From contig JAUPFV010000002.1 in assembly GCA_036936605.1 (NCBI GenBank), positions 247,835,305 to 247,899,304 of the forward strand: DNA of 64,000 nt. The letters run 5' to 3'. Source of the DNA: Limnanthes douglasii subsp. nivea. Lineage: Eukaryota; Streptophyta; Magnoliopsida; Brassicales; Limnanthaceae. The first letter of the stretch is position 1. Every line of letters starts with the position of its first letter. Shown here in pieces: positions 36,187 through 48,270 of this stretch. Below the pieces are notes generated by a model, which saw only the letters and a list, made by a program, of their open reading frames with translations, was not told the origin of the DNA and searched no databases. Position numbers and translations under genes: made by a program.

Positions 36187-36378
36187 TGTTAAAAACAAAG
36201 AGAGAAGTAGCCGCATGAGGCGGCTAGGGTTTTGAAGCGGCTAGGATTTTGTGTTTAGTAGAAAATGTTCCTTTTTGTATTGAACTGTTTTTTATAATGC
36301 AAACCCAAGTAAGACTCTCAATATATAGATAACTTAGAGGCATATACAAGGAAACTTAATACACTGAATATTCTAACA
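36187..36378 (-). repeat. 3' LTR of copia
   Basis: 192 bp, TGTTAAAAAC...TTCTAACA on plus, preceded by TSD CTACC. Confidence 0.96.
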
Positions 36379-36391
36379 CTCCCCCCTCAAG
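36379..36391 (-). other. Polypurine tract of copia
   Basis: On minus the tract reads TTGAGGGGGGAG directly before the 3' LTR; it would prime plus-strand DNA synthesis. Confidence 0.85.
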
Positions 36392-36529
36392 TTGTGTAAT
36401 GGGATCACCAATACCCAACTTGGATAAAACTGATTCGAATGTTCTTGCAACAACCGCTTTTGTCAGGATGTCTGCCAGTTGGTCTTCAGATCTAACAAAC
36501 GAAAGTTCGACTGTCCCATCTTCAATCTT

Positions 36530-38339
36530 TTATTTTATGAAGTTCCTATCTATTTCAACGTGCTTTGTTCTATCATGCTGTACCGGGTTCTCTGAAATCT
36601 TAATTGCAGCTTTATTATCGCACATTAACTGAGTTGGACACTTCAGAGGGGATCCGATTTCTTTCATTATCTTCTTTAACCAAAGTATCTCGGTAATCCC
36701 CTTAACAATTCTTCTAAATTCTGATTCAGCACTTGACAATGATACTACTTTCTGTTTCTTACTCCTCCAAGTCACCAAGTTACCCCCAAGAAGAGTAAAG
36801 TAGCCAGCAGTTGATCGCTTGTCGTTATGATTCCCTCCCCAATCAGCATCTGTGAATACTTCAACATCAAGGTGTCCATTTTTCTTAAAAATTATGCCTC
36901 TTCCTGGTGTTCCTTTGAGATATCGAATATTCCTCATTACTGCCTCCATATGGTGTTCTTGAGGATGCTGCATGAACTGGCTAACTACTCCCACCGCGTA
37001 TGCAATGTCGGGTCGAGTGTGAGCCAGGTAAATCAATTTTCCCACCAACCTTTGGTACCTTTGTTTATTTGTTGGTCTAACCCCTTCAATTATCTTTAGT
37101 TTGTGATTCACAACCATAGGATTGTCATTTGGTTTGCAATCCATCATGCCAACTTCAGCTAGTAAATCCAATATATATTTCCGTCGGGAGATATAAATCC
37201 CTCCTCTTGACCTAAGAACCTCGATTCCTAGGAAATACTTCAATCCCCCAAGGTCTTTCATTTCGAACTCCTTGAAGAGGTTTTTCCTAGGAGAGCTAAT
37301 TTCTTCTTCGTCATTCCCCGTTATAATCATATCGTTGACATATATTATAAGACAAGTGACTACTTCTCCTCTCTTTTTGTAGAACAAGGTATGATCCCCA
37401 TTACTCTGTTTGTAGCTATACTGCTTCATTGCCATTGTAAATCTCCCAAACCAAGCATGAGGAGACTGTTTGAGCCCATATAATGCATACCTCATTTTCT
37501 TGAAAACCATAAGAGAACCATGGTGGGGGTTCCATAGATACCTCTTCTTCCAAGTCTCCATGTAAGAAAGCATTCTTTACATCAAATTGATGAAGAGGCC
37601 AATCTTTATTCGCGGCTATTGAAAGTAAAACTCTGATAGTGTCAATCTTTGCAACCGGAGAGAACGTTTCAGAGTAGTCTATACCATATGTTTGTGTATA
37701 TCCTTTGGCAACCAATCTTGCCTTGTGTCGCTCAATGATGACATTGTATTTATATTTTATATTAAACACCCATCTACACCCGACTGCTTTCTTCCCTTGT
37801 GGTAACACATAATTCTCCCATATACCATTCCTTTTTAGAGCTTCCATTTCGTTATTCATTGCCTCATGCCATTCAGTCATATTCTTAGCTTCTTGAGCTG
37901 TTTTAAGGATTTGTTCAGAGAGAATAGTAGCTGAAAACACCTTTGCAATATTCGCCATTCCTTTCTTGTCCGTTTTTACCGGATATGTAGAAGCATGAGG
38001 AACGTGTTCCGGTGAATACTGGTCAGGAGGAACCCCTCTATTTTTTCTTGGGGGAAGAACCAGAGTTTGAGTTTTAACAAATGAACTTCTTGAAATGTCA
38101 TGGTCAGTAGCATTTTGTGAATTATGACATTGTAAATTATTTACCTCTTGATGGACATTTTCTTCGGCTGATTTGCTGGTAGTATCTATGGCATTTATTT
38201 CTTGTTGGACATTGTCTTCGGGAGAATCATTGGTGGTAAGAACTGCCTCGTCAGTCTCCTTTATGTTGGAAGAGGCGTGTTTGGTGGCGCCATCTACCGA
38301 CTCTGTCGGCATATCCTCAAAGTAACTTTCATATAACAA
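36530..38339 (-). pseudogene. Copia reverse transcriptase and RNase H
   Basis: Two overlapping frames with one frameshift between 37416 and 37573. The N-terminal part (38339-37416) has WHEAMNNEMEALKRNG, GCRWVFNIKYK and HQFDVKNAFLHGDLEEEV. The rest (37573-36530) has the catalytic box as YVND instead of YVDD, a loss of one catalytic Asp. RNase H then follows with TDADWGG, SSAESEF and CDNKAAIKI and ends at KHVEIDRNFIK. It would have copied the element RNA; as it stands it is inactive. Confidence 0.92.
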
Positions 38340-38388
38340 CCAGTCGAGTGATTCACTTACTTTCTCCCCCTGAGCACGAGATTGGTGG

Positions 38389-39640
38389 TCAAAAAAAATA
38401 ATCGGATGCTAAGAAGTCACAGTCCATGGTGACATGGATTTGACGAGTAACCGGATTGTAACACTGATAGCCCATTTGATGGACACCATACCTAACGAAT
38501 ACACACTTTTCAGTACACAAATTAAGTTTGTTTCGACTAGTTTTAGGGATATGAACAAACACCGAACAACCAAAGACACGAGGTGGTAAGGTCATAATAG
38601 ATGAAATTTTAACTTGGGTGGCAAGCACTTGTAATGGAGTTTTATTTCCTAGACATCGGGTTGGTAGACGATTTGCAAGATACGTGGCTGTAGCAAGAGC
38701 TTCTGGCCAAAGAGAATGATGAACTCTAGATTCAATCATAATAACACGAGTTTTTCAAGTAAAGTACGATTTTTTCGTTCTGAAGTACCGTTTTGTTGAG
38801 GTGTGTTTGGACAAGTGGTTTGATGGATAAGACCATTTGTTTTGAAAAAATTATGCATTGTTTGGTTGACAAACTCTGTTCCATTATCAGAACGGAGAAT
38901 CTATATTTTTTTTTTCAAATTGAGTCAAAATCATTTTGTAAAAACAAACAAATATTTCTGGTACTTCCGATTTATGTTTCATGAAGTATATCCAAGTCAT
39001 TCTTGAGAAATCATCCACAAATAAAACAAAGTATCTGATTTGATTGTTAGTGGAATTTGGTGCTGGACACCAAACATCAGAATGGATTAGCGAAAAAGCA
39101 TAATCAACTCTAGTATTACTTTGATTAAATGAGACCCTACGATTTTTTGCAAGAATGCAGGTTTCACATTTCTCATGAATGGAATTATTCAAAAAAAGAC
39201 TAGGAAACAAACTTTTAAGATAGCTAAAAGAAGGATGACCAAGTCGCCGGTTCCATAACCAAAGTTCCCTTCGGTTGTTCTGTGAGCAAGCATGGCATGT
39301 CCTTTATGAACTACCTCATCAACATAATAGAGACCTCCTTGTTCAGTACCACGCCCAATGATCTCCTTCATACAAATATCCTGTAAAATGCAAAAAAATG
39401 GATACATAAGAACCGCACAGTTGAGTTATTTTGTCACTTGACTAACAGATAATAACTTTCAGGATAGTGAAGGAATGTAGAGGTAGTTTTTAATTTCCAT
39501 TTTTTCTGAAAAAATAATTGAACCTCCCCCTTTGACTTCACAAATTTCTCCACTAGCAGTCTCAATATGGGACTTCTTTGGAGATGACATGTCATCAAAG
39601 TCTTTAGGATCATAAGACATGGTGTCCGTAGCCCCGCCAA
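38389..39640 (-). pseudogene. Copia protease end and integrase
   Basis: Protease is degenerate: around 39640 the DSGATD active-site motif is not readable in one frame. From 39407 a GAG-pre-integrase region (YYVDEVVHKG, LAHRTT) is visible, then CETCILAK (zinc-binding end), LIHSDVW (first Asp), LRSDNGTEF near 38880 (second Asp) and GTSERKNR near 38780 (Glu). The C-terminal part is 38739-38389 (WPEALATATYLANRLP). Frames are split by at least three stops or shifts. Confidence 0.88.
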
Positions 39641-39859
39641 TTAAAGATCCAATTCATTGATTTCTCAAATCCTTTACCTCCAAGTTTTTCATAGGAGTTC
39701 GCCGCCATTCCTCCAAAACCAGTGCCACTTCTTTGCTCATTTTTAGTCGGATCTTCACCGCCACTTGTAGACGAAGCCCGTTTGACATTAGATCTGAAAC
39801 GCTGGTTATTTTTCTCCTTATGACCATCCTCCCACCATTATGGATAGCCAACCAGCTAG

Positions 39860-40731
39860 AAACATGTCTCTTTAGTGTGTTTCTTCATCCCACAATGAGT
39901 GCAATACAATTTGGATTTATCTTCTTTCTCTTTGGATCACAATTTAAACATATGTGCATAATATTTAGTAGCCAAACCCATTCCAATTTTAATCGAGTCA
40001 CTATCAGAAGAACTTGATTTTAGTATATTAAGCCTGGCCACTTCCCTTCGAATTGTAGCATATGCTGTTTCCACGGAAGGAAGATGATCCTTTTTCAGGA
40101 TATCTCTCTTGACTGGTTCCAGCTTGTCATTAATCGCCATTAGCAATTGATAGAGTCTTTGTTCTTGAGTCTTCTTATTGTAAATCTGAATGTCTTCTGG
40201 GTCTTTCATAGGGTTTGGATCTCGCCTATCTATAGACATCCAGATGTTCTGCAGTTTGTTCCACAAGTCTTCTAGTGTATCGGACCCTTGCCCTAATGAA
40301 TTAGCCCGCTTATGAAGGCCAAACACCTGTAATGAATCTGTAATATGACCGTATGTGGTGGCTAACCCATCCCAGAGGGATCTTGCAGTGGGATATTGCG
40401 AGACATTATTAACCAAGCTGGATTCAAGATTCTGAATAATCCATGTGAAAACACATTGATCATCTTGTTCCCACCTTGTATATGTGTTGTCGGTTTTGGA
40501 TGGAGGTGTCGGCTCCCCTGTAATTTGAGAACCTCTCCCCCTTCCCCCGATTCCTTTCTTCATCAGGTTTGCCCATAGGGCATAGTTGTCACCACCGAGT
40601 TTAATCCCTATGGATAAATTCTCGGGGTTAGTTGTTTGTTGTTGTGTTCCGAGACCATTTCTCAGAATGGCACCAATCTGCATTGTTAATTCATCAGGGA
40701 TTTGACTGACCACGACTTCATTGCCAACCAT
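39860..40731 (-). pseudogene. Copia gag
   Basis: Begins at the ATG near 40731 just inside the primer binding site. A UBN2/Retrotran_gag-type domain follows: LGGDNYALWANLM, VFTWIIQNLESSL, ARSLWDGLATTYG, RLYQLLMAINDKLEPV. The zinc knuckle CTHCGMKKHTKETC (C-x2-C-x4-H-x4-C) is at about 39860-39905 in a shifted frame. Gag would form the particle shell and bind RNA. The first 264 codons are uninterrupted. Confidence 0.9.
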
Positions 40732-40769
40732 CTTTGTTGAGGATGTTCAGAATTCTCAGAATCACACGT

Positions 40770-40781
40770 GCTCTGATACCA
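40770..40781 (-). other. Primer binding site of copia
   Basis: TGGTATCAGAGC on minus, directly adjoining the 5' LTR; complementary to the 3' end of initiator tRNA-Met. Confidence 0.95.
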
Positions 40782-40971
40782 TGTTAAAAACAAAGATAGA
40801 AGTAGCCGCAGGAGGCGGCTAGGGTTTTGAGGCGGCTAGGGTTTTGTGTTTAGTAGAAAATGTTCCTTTTTATATTGAACTGTTTTCTATAATGCAAACC
40901 CAAGTAAGGCTCTCAATATATAAAGAACTTAGAGGCCTACAAGGAAACTTAATACACTGAATATTCTAACA
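40782..40971 (-). repeat. 5' LTR of copia
   Basis: 190 bp, TGTTAAAAAC...TTCTAACA on plus, followed by TSD CTACC. Confidence 0.96.
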
Positions 40972-40976
40972 CTACC

Positions 40977-43957
40977 ACTTTATCTTCTTTTACATTATTT
41001 CATACACCATAATGAGATAAGGTTTTAATGAGATATCAATTATTAATAAATGGTTTTTCCATTTGCATCTCAAGTCCTAAATGATCTATGTTGCAAAATA
41101 CGACATGAAGTCTCTACACCCCCAAAAAATAGAAATATTAGATAATTAGAAAAGTAATAAAAAACAATTCATGGAGTGTCTGCACTCCTCAATAAAACAA
41201 GTTAAGTGTACGACCAAATGTACTCCTCAACACTTAAGGAATTAAAAGTACTCCTCAACCAAATAAAAATTATTAAGTGTGGGATGATCATATTTCAATC
41301 ATCGCTCTATAAAGTGTAAGTACCTCTTAGTCAAACACAAAAAGCTAAGTGTGAGATGATTCCAAAAGTAATCTTCAACATATATGGGAGTCATGAAACT
41401 TTCATATAAACAAAAACAAAAATATATCGATAATGTTAGTCACTATTCTAGATATAAAGAAACCCACAGTTTCTTTACAAAAGTTTTTACCTTCATAATT
41501 GGTTACGTCGTTTAGATAAATATAGTCTAACAAATACACTGTCTTCTTTAAAAAATGAAACAAAAACTTCTAAGGTTTTAACAACAATATATCTTTAGTG
41601 TGAGATAATTAATATAAAGAAAAATTATATGTAAAAACCAAAGTAACAAAAATAAAAAGTATTTACACCTACAATATTTTTCTAGCAAAATGACAATCTA
41701 AAATACATAAGTTCCTTCAACAAAATGCCTCAGTCCTATGTAAAATGTGGCTCGAAGGATCATCCTCATATCATGCCAAAAAATCAACAACATAAAAAAC
41801 AAATAAGATAAAATTAATGAGGAAAGTTAGATTGTTCAATAAAGATCATATTGCTCATCATCAACACTAGAAAGAGGCATAAAAAATAGTTGGTTTTCAG
41901 TTTCATAAGGATGATCACTTGTGCCTACAATAATACTTGAAGAGGTTTCGTGATTAGCACTCAATAAGGCATTTTTTCTCCCTAAAGGGGCTTGCTCATT
42001 CAATATGTTATAGTCTTTGATTAGATGGAAGATAAAACGAGAAGAAATCCAAGTTAATTTATAGAAATTCCTCATGGATCACAAACACCATCACGACTTT
42101 AAAAACATCTATAATATTGTCAGTTAAAAGTGCTCAAGCTGAACGATTTTCACCAATTTTTATTTATTTTTTCATATTTTTATCTACACCATTTTACAAT
42201 ACTTCATATGTTTTACCTTATCCTTATTATCATTTAGTAGTTGATCATTATAAAATTTTAAAGCTTTCACAGGCTCTTCATTATTCTTATGCTCAACATC
42301 TTTTAGATTCTTCTCCATGTTGACTTTGTTAGAGAAAAAAATCAAACCTCACAAAAAAGAGCTGCAACAGTCATATGCTGAACATATAAAAAATATTCAA
42401 TCAAATTCCTAACTCTCCGAGACATCTCTAACTTCTCTTTCACAAATTTCAGCTTAATTTCAATCGTGCTTCAACTTTGAATTTAGCTTGGAAATCAGCC
42501 TTTAACTATGCTACATCTTCAGGTTTAGCTTGCATATGAGCCTTTAATTGTGCTTCACCTTCACCTTTAGCTTGGAAATCAATTTCCAGCTCTTGGATGC
42601 TATGAAATGGCTATGTTACAACCTGAAGTAAATATCAAATATCATTAATAGTTGGAACATGACTCATAAAAGACTGATGAACCAACACAAAGGTGTTTAA
42701 GAATGACTAATAGTAAGAATAATAATTAATAAAGTATATATATTGAAAAACTATATGCAAATAATTAGTCAAGAAATACTTCAACAACTAGCTCTATTTT
42801 CCTCTTAGACAATGCTATCGATGAAAGATTATGGGGAGGACTATGATGCGCATTGAAGTAGAAAAATGGCTAAATACCTCTGAAACTTGCTCAAAAGAAA
42901 AATCCTTAATTGAAACAACAAGATGAGTATCGGTCTTTGGAACAACAACAATCATTTCAGTTATAGTTGAATCAATTATAAATACTTAATCTACAACACC
43001 ATATGCACTAAAACTTAAGTTATTTCTTCAGAAGTGTTAGCAATCACAATAATTTTTAGTAAAATTTTTGTGATTAAGGAATTTTCATCAATTTTGGAAG
43101 AACTAGAATTTTAAATATCGTTTCATTATCAATAAGCTCATCAGTCTTGCCATTTTTAAGTATGAACCTATCGACAACATATTTATTTTAAAGTTTCAAC
43201 TTCCTCAATTCTTCTAAACTATAAGATGCCTTACAAAATTGATCAACTATTAACTGATTGTATTCAAAACTATAAGGTAATTTTAAGAATCATCAATCTT
43301 TCATTTCTATTTCTTAGTACGAAGAAGATTATCCTCGACATTCGGAGAACCAAACTCAACTATAACAATACCTATTTTCAAAATATGAGGATATTAATTA
43401 TAGAATCAATGTCTCATTTAGAATCTTCACACCACCACCAACAAACTAAGTCTTACAAGCCTTAACAACAACAACAACTTGGTTCTATGGACTAGAATAA
43501 GAAGCAACAAATACTTTAAAAAGTGAAGGCTCAGAGTAAGATACATTTGCAAGGGAAGTTATTACTCTGAACTCAAAATCAACATATCACCAAAGTCGTA
43601 GTAAATTAAAATGTAGGATCATCAGCAACTTGACAGTTAGTTAATAATTTTTCATTTTTAGAATCTCAGCTTGGTCTCATGGTGATCGAGTAAGAAAAAC
43701 TTCAACAAACTTAACTTTAGGTCAAGAAGGTTTGACACTAAATTTCATCGAATGTGGACTTTTAATATGGACCTTATTTTTCTTGAAATCAACAACCTTA
43801 AGTGGAGAAATTTTGGGATGATATTAGGCAGTAATTATTGTGGGTTTTTTGGTAAGAACATTTATAGCATGAATTCTAGTCTAGGCTGGCACACTTGAGG
43901 CTCTATGAGCATCATCATGGTGTGGTTAGGACATACTCCACTTGATATAAAATTATC
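40977..43957 (-). pseudogene. 3' part of Tat copy C with opposite-strand coiled-coil remnant
   Basis: Relative to copy C this is the region after pol, where copies A and B carry the opposite-strand gene. On minus at about 42620-42420 a repeated pattern QELEIDFQAKGEGEAQLKAH continues with further LKADFQAK-like units, a coiled-coil signature. Repeated ACTCCTCAA motifs occur at 41180-41260. Short minus-strand open stretches (for example 42075-41836) show no known motif. Assignment to the extra gene rests on position and coiled-coil character. Confidence 0.45.
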
Positions 43958-44333
43958 TGTTGTGGTTTATTTTTGGCTGAGGGTAATTTTTTCTAGAGTT
44001 TTGTGGTATTTCAAGGGTATTTAATGTTTGGATAGATTGTAGTGAGAGACTGGAGCTTCCTGGTTGTATTAAATGTTCATTACCCTCATTAATGAAAGTG
44101 GTTGGGTATTTATACCCTTAATTGTGGGTCACATGGGATTTCGGGTCAACTTATGAATTCGGGTCGAGTTCAATGACCCATTAATCTTTAAGCAAGTAGG
44201 TTATTAGCTTAGTCATGAAGTGATTTAAGTTTTAATACATTTAGTCATGTTCGGATGGTTCAATGGGTGACTTTTGTCCGAATTGCCCATGTCCAGTTCC
44301 CTCAGTGAGTGGTGAGAAAATTCGGACTCATCA
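43958..44333 (-). repeat. 3' LTR of Tat copy B
   Basis: 376 bp, TGTTGTGG...ACTCATCA on plus; has the near-palindrome GGGTATTTATACCC, which on minus reads TATAAATA. Confidence 0.96.
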
Positions 44334-44350
44334 GTAGCCCTCTTTTTAGG
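44334..44350 (-). other. Polypurine tract of Tat copy B
   Basis: On minus the sequence next to the 3' LTR is AAAAAGAGGGCTAC; the AAAAAGAGGG part is the likely plus-strand primer. Confidence 0.7.
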
Positions 44351-44639
44351 TTATGTTCGAAGGCCTTTGACAAAACCTAAAAAATAGTTCAAGTGTAATC
44401 ATAACTTCGTCCGGACATTTCGAAATGTGTAACGACTTTATCCGGACTGACTGAAACCCTTAGAAGCTGAGCGGTTTTGCCAGAGATAGTGGGACACGTG
44501 TCCTTCTCTGATTCGCCTCACCGGCCATTTTCCTCCTAGAAAGGCGCTTCCACTTGTTTCGAAAAGTAACCTCTTAATTAATGTTGGTGACATCAGCGCC
44601 GTCTTTAATCATTATACCTATCTTTTCGTATACTCCTAG

Positions 44640-44800
44640 GTATCAAAGCATCATTTGTCCCTTTCGTATAAATTAGTCCACTTTTCACTGTTTTATCATC
44701 TTCATTATCTCTACTCTGTTAATCTTCAAAGCTTTTACCTCTCAAAAAACCCTTCTTTTGTTGTGAGTTTATTTTCACAGCAAGAAACGCCCTAGTAAAA
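44640..44800 (+). promoter_or_regulatory. Possible promoter of the opposite-strand gene, copy B
   Basis: TATAAAT at 44667-44673, followed by a pyrimidine-rich stretch like a plant leader up to about 44760. It lies about 150 bp before the first coding similarity of the plus-strand gene. No such element can be checked in copy A, whose matching part is outside the window. Confidence 0.4.
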
Positions 44801-47766
44801 GGTGGGTGGCTCAACTTATCGGAGTTGGAAAAAGCTCAAAAAGTCGAAAGAGAAAAGCGCATTGCTGCGGGCCTCCCTGTTTTTCCTGTTGACAAGCCTG
44901 ATACACCAAGCTCGGAGCCTGATTGGGGTTCATCTTCTGCCAAGAGTTCTATACCCAGAAGGTTATTCCAGTCCATTGTTTCTCCAATCGCTTCAGGCTC
45001 ATTGGTTCAAGAGTCAGAGCATGTTGTTGAACCAGAACAGGTGGTTACAAGCCTTAGGAAACCTTACCTATTCATTGCTATGGGACCAGACGCTGATATT
45101 TCCCCGGAGAAGCTAGTAGATAGATGAAGGGGTCGTCTGGTAAAAGGGCAGGCTGCTACTGCACAGCCTAAACCAAAATCCACGCCTTCGAAATCCGGGG
45201 CTAAAAGTAAAACTGTAGGGTCAGAAGCACCCATTAAAATTCCAAAGGATAAGCTGTCCGGTCCGGTCCGAAGGCAACCAGTTCTAGCCTTCGAAAAGAG
45301 ACCTCCGGATCCGAGCCCCAACCGGACTCTAGACTACAAGGAGGAAATGATGCTCAACAACCGGAGGGCCTACTGAACCAACCACTAGCTCTTCTCTCAT
45401 AAAAACAGCTGACAATCCCTCCACGGTAATATAGGATGTAATGGAGGACATCATCGAAGAAGCCCTTTTTGAGACTGATGTCTCCGGATAAACAAGTGAG
45501 ACTACCATCACCAAGAAGAGCAAAGGCAAAGAAAAAGTGTGTTTAAAGCATCCGGACCTACCGGAGTGCCTTGTGGGAAAAGTGGGGCCTTGTTTCCATA
45601 AATTAAGTGTTAAATATCTGCTAGCCATGCAGAAGATCAATTACGCTTTCATTCACACAGTTGAACTTGGCCGGATGAGGACGAAGTAAGGGATTCCGGA
45701 AAATGTTAAAGTAAGGATACCAATTGATCCGAAGACCCTCATGGACTGTAAACTCAATGAGATAGTCTTCTACACTGAGTTATTCAAATGGGGACTTAGG
45801 TTTCCCTTGGACCCAGAAATAGTCAGATATTTCCATCTGATAAAGCTTTGCCCAAGTCAACTAAGCCCTAATTCCTGGTTCACCCTTATGGCATGTATCA
45901 TGGCTTCCCGGCTCTCCGGAATTCCTCTTCCGATGGAGCAGTTTGCTGTTGTAGCAAGCCTCTGTAGAAACCATGTCATCCCTTTCTATCATTTTAACAT
46001 GAGCGACAATTACAAGGTGGTGGATGACTTACTCAAGTCGGAGAAAAGCTGGAAGACTCAATTTATGTTCATCAGCGGTGCCTGGGATAATGGGAAGAAA
46101 ATTAAAGCTGGTGTCAACCCGAGCATGCTTACCAGCAGATGGCGAAGTGGTGGTAATAATCTCACTACATACTTCTAATTTTAATTATAACAATTTTTTT
46201 TATCTAATTCCTTTTCTTTTGTTTTTTGGTAGTGCTGCCCAAGGATTTCAATGATTACTTAGAGGCTGGGCAGACTACTTGTGCCAAGCTAAATGCTTGG
46301 GCTGCTGAGAAATGGGGAAACCGCTTCCACAACTACTTTACCAGAGGCAATTTAACCATATCCTATCTTAATACAACTGACCGGAGGGACCTATCTTGGG
46401 AGGAGTTAATCACTCCACCCCTCCGGGAGCGATTCTCCGGAAGACAGATGGAAAATATGGGAAATTGGTCTTTTCTGGCAGAGCTAAAGCCCCAAACAAG
46501 ATGAAGGGCAAACAATTTAAGGCCAAGCAAGGTGTGGTTGAGGCCAATCCTACCGAGGTGGAGGAAGCTATCCCAACAAACCCAGAGGGACAAGATCAAG
46601 GGCAGATCGATGATGCCTTACTGCAAGTGGTGGAACACGAAAGCACCAAGGAAAAAGCTGGGTCTCCAAAACCTCAAAAGGCTCCAAAAAAGAACATAAA
46701 ACAGGGAGGAGAAGGTGGAGACCGGGATGCCAAGAAGAAGAAAACCTCCTAGGGATATGAGGTTTCTCTCTGGGCTCAGGAGCCACTACCTCCAGTTGAC
46801 CCAGCTGACCCTACTCAAGCAGAAGAAATCCCAAGCGATTTTCACACCGGAGAGGGTGCCGGAGGGGACATTAATATTGATGGTTTTGACATCTCAAGAC
46901 TTCAATAGATTGGTCTTTACTTTGAAGACTTTACCAAGGATGATTTTGCTGGACCCTACCTCCCTCCAAGATATTCAAACATTGTCACTTTCAATAGTAG
47001 GTCGTTTTCTGTTTCAAATGAGAGAGACACTGTCACCCACTCCCTACTGAGCAATATCCAGCCAGTGCTTACCTTGGAGAAGCAAGTGCGCAATCAGTCA
47101 GCCATCATCAATACCCTCAACTCTGACAAAGAGAAGCTGTCTAGTGACCTTCTTAGTGCCAACCAAAATACTGAGGCATTGAAGAAAGAGAACGAGGAGT
47201 TGAAGAAACATCAGGAGGACTTCGACAACAGGTTGGCCACTTCGGAGGGAGTTGTCAAAAAACTCTAATTGAAGCAATCCAATCTCGAAAGAGACCTCTT
47301 TTCTTCAAAAGAGGAGGTGAAGGCCAAAGATAGCACCATTCAGGCCAAAGATAGCACCATTCAGGCCTTAACCAATGACAAGATCTCTCTTGAAAACACT
47401 GTGTCCAAGGCTGAAAAAGAAAAAACTGACTTGTTAAGGGAGTAGGAGAAAACAATCCAGGATAGGATTGATGCTTATACCAACGAGGTGATAGATTCTC
47501 AGGAGGCAAGGTATGCTGAAGTCAAGTCAGATATGGTCCTGCTCTTCCATGAATTTTTTTTCGAAGAGGACACTGGGAGATTTATGGCGATCCGTGGAGT
47601 AAGAAGACCTTCCTCACCATACCATAGCTGATGGTGATAAGTATAACTACTCTAGTGGCTGGGATGACACCACCGATGAAGAGGAAAAGACTAGGGAGAG
47701 TCCGGATGAAGACCCAAAGAAGAAGAAGCCAAGTGAGGCTGAGCCATCTAAGAAAGCTCAATCTTA
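44800..47766 (+). pseudogene. Opposite-strand extra gene of Tat copy B (transposon domain plus coiled coil)
   Basis: Exon 1 (about 44800-46152) starts with a charged region (EKAQKVEREKRIAAGLP), then a Lys/Pro/Ser-rich linker with stops. A globular domain resembling the putative gypsy-type transposon family follows (about 45540-46150; YTELFKWGLRFPLDPEIVRYF, SQLSPNSWFTLMAC, EQFAVVASLCRNH). A GT-AG intron (46153-46232, phase 1) is at the same place as in copy A. Exon 2 reads VLPKDFNDYLEAG, with a frameshift near 46425, a Lys-rich linker, DFAGPYLPPRYS near 46950, then a long coiled coil (47065-47560) and an acidic/Lys-rich tail ending at 47766. No clear start ATG was found. The protein is not gag or pol; function unknown. 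Several stops (45124, 45373, 47266) make it a pseudogene here. Confidence 0.8.
47323..47364 (+). repeat. 21-bp in-frame tandem duplication in the coiled coil
   Basis: GCCAAAGATAGCACCATTCA plus G occurs twice in a row (47323-47343, 47344-47364), adding one seven-residue heptad (AKDSTIQ) to the coiled coil and keeping the frame. Copy A lacks it. Confidence 0.9.
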
Positions 47767-47804
47767 AAGTATCAACTATCTTTTTAATTTTCTGTGATTG
47801 AACC

Positions 47805-47909
47805 AAAGTCCTTGGATGGCCAAGGCATTTTTTGTAACCATGTCCGGCCCTGTCCGGATAAACCTTTCTGTTTTGACAATTCAAAGTCCTTGGATGGCCA
47901 AGGCATTTC
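47805..47909. repeat. Duplicated hairpin motif between convergent genes, copy B
   Basis: AAAGTCCTTGGATGGCCAAG occurs at 47805 and again at 47883, 78 bp later. Each copy contains the inverted repeat CCTTGG-AT-GGCCAAGG. It lies 40-140 bp after the stop of the plus-strand gene and 360 bp from the end of integrase. The rest up to 48270 is non-coding spacer. Confidence 0.8.
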
Positions 47910-48270
47910 GTACATTTTAATGGGTAGTTTCATTTTGCACAACTCTTGCATTGTTTCATAGTTTTTTAACTTTGGTGGCTAATGTTGAAACAACCCTTAG
48001 TTATTTTACAAGTATTTTAAAGTGAGAGTGTTTAAATTCTCCGATGACAAATGTTTAAGTAGTCATCACTCCACCAATTTAATCCGGTCTGTCAATAAAA
48101 AATTTCAACGAAAACTATTAACTGAAACACTCCGAATCTTTTAAGAAGGCATCATATTTTATAAAAAAGACTGGACACCTCATTAAAACCTCCCCGAGCC
48201 ACCAGGGAGGAAAGAGTATGCCCCCAAATATTTATATGAACTTTTAAACAAGTAAATATTTACATAGTTT

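Larger units (their letters stand above)
36187..40971 (-). mobile_element. Full-length Ty1/copia retrotransposon
   Basis: 4.8 kb with LTRs of 192 and 190 bp (36187-36378, 40782-40971), TSD CTACC (36182-36186 and 40972-40976), primer binding site complementary to initiator tRNA-Met directly inside the 5' LTR (40770-40781) and a polypurine tract inside the 3' LTR. Order on minus is gag, protease, integrase, RT, RNase H, the copia order. The small size and short LTRs suggest the Ale/Retrofit group (inference). By eye the LTRs differ at about 9 positions plus a 2-base gap. Coding parts contain stops and frameshifts. Confidence 0.96.
35540..43957 (+). mobile_element. Tat copy C: old degenerate Tat element, interrupted by copia
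   Basis: A plus-strand Tat element is recognised by its integrase (35570-36150), by the pol-end spacer motif GGTTTTAATGAGATATC (41021-41037; compare GGTTTTAATGAGGTGTC on minus in copy B near 48180), and by an opposite-strand coiled-coil remnant at 42420-42620. Copia sits at 36187-40971, and Tat copy B at 43958 with the same target context on both sides. No LTR of copy C could be delimited. It may continue to the right of 54367. Confidence 0.62.

Noticed and set aside
36399..37099. Plus-strand open stretches inside copia
   Set aside because: They are shadows of the minus-strand RT and RNase H.
45064..45640. Minus-strand open stretches opposite the extra gene of copy B
   Set aside because: Base composition mirrors the plus-strand protein, which is matched in order by copy A; the minus frames have no similarity to gag or pol.
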